Assembly (NCBI GenBank): GCA_002362735.1
Contig: DEUU01000464.1
Location: 1-6,183 of the forward strand
DNA: 6,183 nucleotides
Reading direction: 5' to 3'
From: Dehalococcoidia bacterium UBA3254
Lineage (GTDB): Bacteria; Chloroflexota; Dehalococcoidia; Dehalococcoidales; UBA3254
Shown here: positions 1 to 5,900 of the stretch, one piece after another
Layout: every line of letters starts with the position of its first letter
How positions within the stretch are numbered: the stretch's first letter is position 1
The notes under the pieces: model-generated
Told to the model about the DNA's origin: nothing
Databases searched by the model: none
The model's input: the letters and a program-made list of their open reading frames with translations, nothing else
Position numbers and translations under genes: made by a program

Positions 1-61
1 GTCCTTCAAATGATAATATTACAAAAATGGTATTGGCTTGATTAATTTCAGTAAATTGCAT
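1..61 (-). CDS. Start of an unidentified protein, cut by the left edge (partial)
   Basis: On the minus strand an ATG at 61-59 opens a frame that stays open to base 1. It gives 20 residues that begin MQFTEINQANTIFVILSFEG. The run TIFVILSFEG looks like the first beta strand of a Rossmann-like domain. From memory it resembles the N terminus of some GT4-type glycosyltransferases, where such a strand precedes a glycine-rich AGGLG loop, but that loop would lie outside the window, so this is only a guess. The same frame is open upstream as far as base 190 (stop TAA at 193-191), so a GTG at 67-65 or at 118-116 could be the true start. No strong Shine-Dalgarno decides between them; the ATG has only a weak GTGAG just upstream. 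The gene points the same way as the two-component operon and follows it by about 135 nt. It may have its own promoter (TATACT at 163-158). Confidence 0.4.
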   Translation of the reverse strand, partial: MQFTEINQANTIFVILSFEG

Positions 62-156
62 ACTCACTTCATCCAAATCCAATTTTAATTCGCATAAACA
101 AAGCGAGATGGGTTTCACATTTAGATTAGATAAAAAGAAAGAATAATGGAATCCGT

Positions 157-190
157 AAGTATACTGAGGTTTCGAGGAAAAATTACGTAT
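157..190 (-). promoter_or_regulatory. Candidate promoter/operator of the left-edge gene
   Basis: Read on the minus strand, this stretch has a good -10-like hexamer TATACT (163-158) but no recognisable -35. In the -35 zone and upstream lie blocks shared with the divergent spacer at 2637-2670. On the plus strand these are AAGTA (157-161), AGGTTTC (167-173) and the 10-mer AAATTACGTA (180-189), in the same order and with almost the same spacing. A good -10 without a -35, plus a shared upstream motif, suggests an activator-dependent promoter. The neighbouring NarL-type regulator is the natural candidate. The role is inferred; only the motif match is directly visible. Confidence 0.4.
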
Positions 191-195
191 TTAAA

Positions 196-840
196 TTAAC
201 TTGGAATAATGCCGTGGGCCATGGCAAACTTAAGCAGTTCAGCGTGAGAATGAACTCCCAATTTGTGCATCAGATTAGAACGATGGGTTTCAACTGTGCG
301 GGGACTAATAAATAGTCGCCCTGCAATCTCTAAGTTGCTGAATCCCTGGGCTGCCATATGCAAGATTTCACGTTCTCGAGTAGTTAGCTGATCATAGGGG
401 TCCTGGGAATTAACCATTGTTTTACCCGCGTAAGCTTCGATTGCCCGTTCGGCAAGGACGGAACTCAAATATCGATGGCCGCACGCTACTTCGCGGATAG
501 CTCGCGCCAGCTCTTCTGTAGTATTATCCTTTAAAACGTATCCCCTTGCTCCGGAACGTAAAGCATCCAGGACATAAGCTTCATTACTATGCATAGAAAG
601 AACTACAATCCCGGTTTCTGGACGTTTTTTATGAAGTTGACGGGTTACTTCCAAACCATTGATTCCGCCCATCATAAGGTCCAATACCAGGATTTCAGGT
701 TGTAGTTTTTCCACCAGGTTGATGGCTTCCAACCCATCGGCGGCTTCTCCGATTATTTTAAAATCCGATTCATCACAAAGTACCGCTCGGATCCCTTTTC
801 TCACAATATTGTGGTCATCGGCGAGAACAATATTAATCAT
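196..840 (-). CDS. NarL/FixJ-family response regulator (REC-LuxR HTH)
   Basis: This 214-aa protein has the normal length and domain order for a NarL/FixJ DNA-binding response regulator, the output half of a two-component system. The receiver domain covers about residues 1-120. It shows the acidic pair D8/D9, phosphoacceptor D54 in VLDLMMGGINGLE, switch residue S82 and the conserved lysine K104 in GYVLKD. A linker (about 121-150) leads to a LuxR-type helix-turn-helix with LTTREREIL at 152-160 and the recognition region SPRTVETHRSNLMHKLGV at 179-196. The loop after D54 reads MMGG where most family members have MPG, so the usual proline is missing. The start is ATG at 840. No other in-frame start lies nearby, although the Shine-Dalgarno is unusually far upstream. 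The gene follows the kinase by 24 nt, so the two form an operon, and the kinase is its probable phosphodonor. It is expected to bind DNA when phosphorylated. Family assignment is very secure; targets are inferred. Confidence 0.96.
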   Translation of the reverse strand: MINIVLADDHNIVRKGIRAVLCDESDFKIIGEAADGLEAINLVEKLQPEILVLDLMMGGINGLEVTRQLHKKRPETGIVVLSMHSNEAYVLDALRSGARGYVLKDNTTEELARAIREVACGHRYLSSVLAERAIEAYAGKTMVNSQDPYDQLTTREREILHMAAQGFSNLEIAGRLFISPRTVETHRSNLMHKLGVHSHAELLKFAMAHGIIPS

Positions 841-853
841 ATTATCATGATAG

Positions 854-859
854 TCCTTT
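854..859 (-). promoter_or_regulatory. Distant Shine-Dalgarno and 3-codon ORF before the regulator gene
   Basis: AAAGGA on the minus strand is the only good ribosome binding site for the regulator, but it sits 13 nt from the ATG at 840. It is ideally placed (5 nt) for another ATG at 848-846, which encodes only Met-Ile-Ile before a TGA at 839-837. That stop overlaps the regulator's start codon in a classic ATGA junction. The arrangement could allow translational coupling or re-initiation, or it may be chance in AT-rich sequence. Confidence 0.4.
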
Positions 860-864
860 CTATT

Positions 865-2457
865 TCATTTTCGGTTCTGAACAGGTAGCTCAACGAGAAT
901 ATGCGTTCCCTCTCCAGGAGCAGTATTAAGTGAAAATTTGCCGTTCAGCAATAAAACTCTCTCTCTCATTCCACTTAAACCTGCGGTATTAACATTTTGT
1001 TTCAATGGAGAAAATCCACGGCCTGAATCCCTAATGCTGATAAATAGAGTATCATCAATAATCCGGATACTTATATTAGCTTCCTTAACATCTGCGTAGC
1101 GAGCGATGTTCGTCAAACCTTCCTGGACTATACGGTAGGTAGTGGTATTAACTTCAGTGGGAAGAGTTTGTTGCAGTCCGGTGTGATCAAATTTGATTTC
1201 AATTCCGGTTTGAGCCGTAAATCTTTCGAAATGCCATAGAAGCGTAGGTAATAGACCAAGGTCATCCAGCATACTGGGACGCAAATTGAGAGACATCTCT
1301 CTAACTTGCTTCATCAGTTCGGTTAAGACTTGATTTGCCTCGGTAATCGTGTCCAGGTTATATTTGCCCGGGGATCGAATGATCTGAGCAAACAGCATCC
1401 TCAAAGCAGTCAGGGATTGCCCGATTTCGTCATGGAGTTCACGGGCGATATTACGGCGCTCGGTTTCCTGAACCTCAACCAATTTCCTTGACAAAGAGCG
1501 TAATTCTTTGACCATACCATCCCGCTCTACTCTGATTCGGAGAGCCAGAATACCGAAGGAAAGGTCGCTTGTTAAAGTTGAAAGTAATTCGAGTTCATCT
1601 TTATTAAAGTGATCTTTTTCATCCGAATAGATATTGAGCACTCCGAAAGCATGATCATTTTGGGAAAGGGGTAATGAGACGGAGGAAGCATAACTTCGAA
1701 TGATGGCCGCTTCTCGCCAGGGGAAAAAAGTCGGATCGGTTTGGATATCCCTGACGACGTAAGGCCTGCAAGTCCGGATAGCAAAGCCGGATGGTCCGTG
1801 ACCATTGTCAGTGTCACTCCAGGTAACTTGAATATTATCCAGATATCCTTGAACATACCCGGCAAAGGCGACGGGAGTAATTCGTTTTTCTTCACTCTCA
1901 TCAATGTATCCAACCCAACTCATCCGGTAGCTGCCGGTTTCGATTAATATACGACACACCATCTGAAGCAATTCATTTTCGTTCGCCGAGCGGATCAGAG
2001 TCTCATTTATCTTGATAAGTACTTCACGTGCACGGTTTAGCTGTTTTAAGGTTTCTTCGGCCTTACGACGCTCCCGCCGGACCTGGGCTTCACTGAGTTC
2101 TCTTTCGATGGCCTGTCCCAAACGCTTCAGGTTATCTTTCATAATGTAGTCTTTAGCGCCGGCTTTCATAGCTGCTACCGCTGTCTCATCATCTATCCTG
2201 CCGGAGGTGATAATGCAAGGAACATCTGAATTTCTTCTCTGTAAAAGATTTAAAGCTTCAAGCCCGCTGAACTGGGGAAGGACGTAGTCCGAAATAACAA
2301 TATCCCACTCACGGCTCTCCAGAGCTGCGAGCATCATTTCGCCAGTTTCAACCCTCTCATAATCGGTATCGTACTCCCTTTTTTTGAGTTCTCTAAGTAT
2401 TAATTCAGCATCGTCTAAAGAGTCTTCAACCATCAAAACTCGAAGAGTTTTACTCAC
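865..2457 (-). CDS. Soluble sensor histidine kinase, REC-GAF-HisKA_3-HATPase_c
   Basis: This 530-aa protein combines four parts. An N-terminal receiver domain (about 5-120) has E11/D12, phosphoacceptor D57 in VISDYVLP, T84 and K107. A charged coiled linker (about 120-150) leads to a GAF sensory domain (about 150-308). A HisKA_3 dimerisation domain follows, with ERRNIARELHDEIGQSL at 333-349 and phosphorylatable H342. The C-terminal HATPase_c domain has an N-box E446GLTN450, a G1 box DSGRGF at 477-482 and GLSGMRERV at 493-501. HisKA_3 kinases pair with NarL-type regulators, and one is encoded 24 nt downstream. No membrane segment or signal peptide is visible, so it senses a cytoplasmic signal (GAF ligand) and/or is modulated by phosphorylation of its receiver by another kinase. 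The N-box reads NIARYA where NIxxHA is commoner. The start is GTG at 2457-2455, supported by AGAGGA at 2470-2465, 7 nt upstream. The GAF ligand cannot be read from sequence. Confidence 0.95.
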   Translation of the reverse strand: MSKTLRVLMVEDSLDDAELILRELKKREYDTDYERVETGEMMLAALESREWDIVISDYVLPQFSGLEALNLLQRRNSDVPCIITSGRIDDETAVAAMKAGAKDYIMKDNLKRLGQAIERELSEAQVRRERRKAEETLKQLNRAREVLIKINETLIRSANENELLQMVCRILIETGSYRMSWVGYIDESEEKRITPVAFAGYVQGYLDNIQVTWSDTDNGHGPSGFAIRTCRPYVVRDIQTDPTFFPWREAAIIRSYASSVSLPLSQNDHAFGVLNIYSDEKDHFNKDELELLSTLTSDLSFGILALRIRVERDGMVKELRSLSRKLVEVQETERRNIARELHDEIGQSLTALRMLFAQIIRSPGKYNLDTITEANQVLTELMKQVREMSLNLRPSMLDDLGLLPTLLWHFERFTAQTGIEIKFDHTGLQQTLPTEVNTTTYRIVQEGLTNIARYADVKEANISIRIIDDTLFISIRDSGRGFSPLKQNVNTAGLSGMRERVLLLNGKFSLNTAPGEGTHILVELPVQNRK

Positions 2458-2464
2458 TTCTCAA

Positions 2465-2470
2465 TCCTCT
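2465..2470 (-). promoter_or_regulatory. Ribosome binding site fixing the GTG start of the kinase
   Basis: AGAGGA on the minus strand lies 7 nt before the GTG at 2457. The next in-frame Met codon is inside the first receiver beta strand (residue 9), which would remove conserved N-terminal residues, so GTG is the better start. Confidence 0.7.
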
Positions 2471-2542
2471 GTTATTGAACACCAGTCCTAAAATTTTGTG
2501 AATAACTTATTAAAAACTGATGGAATTGCGATTATTAATGTC

Positions 2543-2572
2543 AATATAGCACTTTTCCAACATTTTACTCAA
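2543..2572 (-). promoter_or_regulatory. Putative sigma-70-like promoter of the kinase-regulator operon
   Basis: On the minus strand, TTGAGT (2572-2567) and TATATT (2548-2543) are separated by 18 nt and match -35/-10 hexamers reasonably well. Transcription would begin near 2536, leaving a leader of about 80 nt before the GTG start. A perfect TTGACA also occurs at 2544-2539 but has no convincing -10 at the right distance. The assignment rests on hexamer similarity in AT-rich DNA. Confidence 0.4.
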
Positions 2573-2636
2573 ACTAAAATCTGCTAATCTAACGGTTTCA
2601 CGTCATTAAATATTTTAACGGATCAATTTCGGGTAA

Positions 2637-2670
2637 AAGTACGTAGGTTTCCACGTAGAAATTACGTACC
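2637..2670. promoter_or_regulatory. Triple ACGTA element, candidate operator between the divergent genes
   Basis: ACGTA occurs three times, at 2641-2645, 2653-2657 and 2664-2668. The start-to-start spacings are 12 and 11 nt, so the boxes lie on roughly the same helix face. The outer boxes are within TACGTA palindromes. The element shares AAGTA, AGGTTTC and AAATTACGTA, in order, with 157-190. It lies about 100 nt upstream of the proposed kinase promoter. On the plus strand it lies 14 nt before a -10-like TATATT (2683-2688), which lacks a good -35, as expected for activator-dependent transcription of the cytochrome gene. Binding by the adjacent NarL-type regulator is inferred. Confidence 0.45.
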
Positions 2671-2682
2671 AACACTTATCAT

Positions 2683-2688
2683 TATATT
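2683..2688 (+). promoter_or_regulatory. Possible -10 box for the cytochrome transcript
   Basis: TATATT lies just downstream of the triple ACGTA element. No TTGACA-like hexamer is present; TTACGT at 2662-2667 is the closest and is 15 nt away. If used, the mRNA would start near 2695 and carry a leader of about 250 nt containing the hairpins and mini-ORF described below. Confidence 0.25.
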
Positions 2689-2748
2689 ACCTGGAAACAA
2701 GTACGATAAAAAAAAGCAAAGTTAAATCTGATAGGAACTTAAAATTAA

Positions 2749-2819
2749 GGAGACCTTCGCCGATCTTGCAGGACGGGACGGAGGTCTCCGGGCTCGGGGT
2801 TTTATTCCGAACGTTTTTT
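2749..2819 (+). other. GC-rich inverted repeat followed by a small hairpin and a T-run
   Basis: GGAGACCT (2749-2756) and AGGTCTCC (2782-2789) are perfect reverse complements enclosing a 25-nt GC-rich loop. A second, weaker hairpin TCGG/CCGA (2794-2797 with 2807-2810) follows, and TTTTTT begins at 2814. The block stands out against its very AT-rich surroundings. It could be an attenuator or terminator in the cytochrome leader, the end of a small RNA, or a REP-like dispersed element. It does not lie between converging genes, so an ordinary gene-end terminator is unlikely. No RNA family could be assigned. Confidence 0.4.
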
Positions 2820-2836
2820 AATTTTACCATTTATTT

Positions 2837-2915
2837 TAACCGAGAATGAATAGACAAAGAATTTCCTTAAAGGCCACGGAGGTGAAATATGTAATGATTC
2901 AGGTCAACTCGGTTA
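2837..2915 (+). promoter_or_regulatory. Structured 5' leader with a long-range stem around a Shine-Dalgarno
   Basis: TAACCGAG (2837-2844) and CTCGGTTA (2908-2915) are perfect 8-bp reverse complements bracketing 63 nt. The enclosed segment holds a strong Shine-Dalgarno GGAGGTG (2878-2884) and the first codons of a mini-ORF. The second stem strand falls inside that mini-ORF, so folding and translation of the mini-ORF would interfere with each other. This is the geometry of a cis-acting leader. No known riboswitch class could be recognised with confidence. Confidence 0.3.
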
Positions 2916-2929
2916 CTGGAAAAGATTAA
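2894..2929 (+). CDS. Possible 11-aa leader peptide upstream of the cytochrome gene
   Basis: ATG at 2894 encodes MIQVNSVTGKD and stops at TAA 2927-2929, 13 nt before the cytochrome start. It is preceded at 9 nt by GGAGGTG (2878-2884), the strongest Shine-Dalgarno in the window. An even closer ATG (2889-2891) is followed at once by TAA, which overlaps this ATG as TAATG. The peptide has no run of a single amino acid that would indicate classical attenuation. It may be a regulatory leader peptide, a coupling device or a decayed gene start. It is too short to support by coding statistics. Confidence 0.25.
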   Translation: MIQVNSVTGKD

Positions 2930-2942
2930 CAAGGAGAGAAAA

Positions 2943-5900
2943 ATGAGAATATTTAAAAAGAAAATCGGAAAAATAATAATAATTCTGATTTCAATAATAA
3001 TTTTGTCCTCGCTAACGATAGGTTTATTCCCAAGTGGCGTAAGCGGAGCTTTACCGCCTGTTGACCCCAACGCAGTCAGAGCTGCTGTACGCCAGATGGG
3101 TATGGATACCCTTTCCAGTGTTATTGTTAATGATCCGGCCGGAATCACAGGCATCGAACGACCCACGCCGCCGCCCGTGGCCGGAGACCCTCTTACTAAC
3201 CCTCCTACCCCGGCGGTGCCCGCATCCCTGACAACTTATGCCACGGCACACGGGGTGACGGTCCAGAGAGCGGCCATGCAGATACTCGGCAAGGCTCTTT
3301 TCTGGGACCAGCAGGCCGGTAGTGACGGACAGGCCTGTGCTTCATGCCATTTTACAGCCGGAACGGATAACCGAACTCTCAACACTCTCAACCCCGGCTC
3401 CCGGAATACTAACGTTTCCGATCAGAGCCAGTGGGGCTCGACTCTTTCCGGCGGTACTGGAGCACCCAACTATCAGCTCCAGACTGGAGATTTCCCCTTT
3501 CACAAGTTGGCGGACCCGTTTGAAACCAACTATATGAAGCGCGATGTGCTTTTTGATACCGACGATCCGGTCGGTTCAATCGGTACATTTCATGCCACAT
3601 ACGCTGGTTCGCCTGTCCCAAACTACACTCTGCCGTTCGCCCAGGGAGTTTATGATACTCCGGGGTCTGCTGTAGTCGACCCGGTTTTCCATATCGGCAA
3701 TCAAAACACCCGCAGCAATGGCCCGCGGCAGGCGGCTCCGGCCATTAACGCCCTATTCAACTTCAATCAATTCTGGGACGGACGCGCCGATAATACCTTC
3801 AATGGAAAGAATATGAACGGTGGTAAAGACCAGACACCGTACGTCTATTTCAACGGCGGCGGAGTGTTGGTGTATGACATCATTGCAGGCTTCGGCGATG
3901 GTTCGCTGGCTTCGCAGGCGACCGCCCCGATCAACTCGGCCACCTCCGACGAGATGGCCTTCGCCGGCAGAACTTTGCCTGATGTTGGCCGGAAACTGTT
4001 CAGGTTGACAGGCCCCGGACAGGGGGCCACGGCCACGCCAGTCATGACTGCCGACCCGCTTGTCCCCGGTACCTTCACAGTGACTGGCATTACTGTAACT
4101 AACCCGGGTACCAACTACATACACGGCGCTACAGTTTCCATAGTCGGTGGCGGCGGTGCGGGTGCCACCGCAACTGTAACCACTAACGCTACTGGAGCTA
4201 TAACAGCCATAACCGTGACCGCCCCGGGCGCCGGCTTCGTAACCCCGCCCGTAGTAACCATCGTCAGTACAGGCCTCGATACAGCCGCGTATGCTTCCTA
4301 TACCGACGCAATTGTTCCTAACATCATTCCGTTGGGAGCCCAGCAGATTTCTACCACGGACAGCGTGCTCGGTACACTGGTGAATACTAATGGAAAAGGC
4401 ATCAACCTGTCGTACGTCAATCTGATACAGTGGGCGTTCCTGCCCACCTTCTGGGATGCAACCGGGCCGCCCGATGTTAACGGCGTTGCGACAACCCTCC
4501 AAACTCCCGGTGGTTTCCACCTCATGGAATCGAACTTTGCCATGTTCTGGGGCACCTCCATACAGATGTATGAGACCTTACTACGGGCCGACCAGACCGC
4601 CTACGACAAGTTTATGGGGGGTGATAACTCGGCTTTCGACCCGATTGGCGGACCTAGCAGCAAAAAGTCCCAGGATACCCTGCGCGGACTGCTTACCTAC
4701 ATCCATACCGAAAACTTTGCCCAGCAGGTGAACTCAAACTTTAACAATCTTAATTTCGGGGCTTGCCAGCTCTGCCACAGCGGCCGCGAACTGACCGAGG
4801 CAAGCTTCACTAATGTGCCTCTCAAGCTGTTTGTAACGACAGATATGACGGTTAAGATGGACCATAACCGCGAACTGGCCATCGTTCCGCCCTCAGCTAA
4901 CTTCGATGTCGGTTTTACCAATATCGGCAGCCGGCCTATTCATAACGACGTGGGCATCGGGGGAGAAGCCGCCGGTTTACCGGGAACCTATCTTTCGATT
5001 ACCAGAGGAGTCCTGGCGAATCAGCCCTGGGCCTTACTTTTCCTCCCCGCCGGTATCGCCTGGCCTGCCGAGCCCAATCTCCACCGCGGCAGCAACATCG
5101 ACGGGGCTTTCAAGATACCCAGTCTGCGCAACATCGATATGAGCGGACCTTACTTCCATCACGGCGGCGAACTGACTCTAAAGCAGACCGTCCAGTTCTA
5201 CGCCCGGCATGAAGACTACGCCGACCAGAATGATCCCAACATGGATGTGGGCTCGAACATGGTAGTCAATATCAGCGATCCAGATGTCGATTTGCTGGTC
5301 AACTTCCTGATCTCTCTAACGGACGAGAGGGTGCGCTGGGAACAGGCTCCATTCGATCATCCCCAGCTTTTCATCCCCAACGGTCATCCCGCCAGTGGAA
5401 CTCACCCCGTGCTGGGCGCATCATATCTGCCTGATAACTACGTTACCCTCCCGGCCGTCGGCGCTGCCGGTAGACAGGCCTTAGGACTACCTGCACTTGG
5501 CAATTTCATGGGAGTCACCGACTATCCGGGACAGGTCCTGTTTATCGCCGTGGCTAATCAAGGCGCTGGTTACACCACTGCTCCATCCGTTACGATCGCG
5601 ACTCCGCCAGCCGGCGGTAGTCAGGCGACCGCAGTGGCTACGGTATCCGGAGGACTGGTGACCGGTATTATTATCACTAACCCCGGCGGTTACTATACTA
5701 CCGCACCGGCAGTAACCCTCTCTGCTCCGCCGGCTGGTGGTACACAGGCGACGGCAACCTCTACCATAACCCCCGGAGCTGTCGATTTTATTTCCGTTAA
5801 CAATGGAGGTAGTTACACTACGGCTCAGTTTAATGCTCTCACCGTAACCATCGCAGCCCCACCGGCGGGAGGCGTCCAGGCGACGGCGGTACCGGTTAAA

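Noticed and set aside
1572..1913. A 113-codon open frame on the minus strand within the kinase gene.
   Set aside because: It overlaps the GAF-encoding region of the kinase in another frame and shows no domain, signal peptide or plausible ribosome site.
2749..2765. AGGAGACCT resembles the B12 box of cobalamin riboswitches.
   Set aside because: The long upstream part of a cobalamin riboswitch is absent; the preceding DNA is plain AT-rich sequence. The match is 9 nt and explained by the local inverted repeat.
2840..2920. A c-di-GMP-I (GEMM) riboswitch before the cytochrome gene.
   Set aside because: Only fragments match (AAAGGCCACGG, CGGTTACTGG). The GCAAACC and GGACGCAAAGCC core and the first helix are missing, so it is not called; a covariance search would settle it.
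2867..3166. A 99-codon minus-strand frame overlapping the start of the cytochrome gene.
   Set aside because: Its apparent hydrophobic part is the antisense of the A/T-rich signal peptide codons; there is no supporting ribosome site or family match.
3753..4520. A 255-codon minus-strand open frame opposite the cytochrome gene.
   Set aside because: It is a shadow of the real gene: low-complexity Gly/Ser/Arg/Cys composition without recognisable domains, lying antisense to a well-supported heme protein.
5382..5415. A third heme site near the histidine-rich segment after the PYFHHG block.
   Set aside because: The segment has several His residues but no CxxCH; only two heme motifs exist in the protein.
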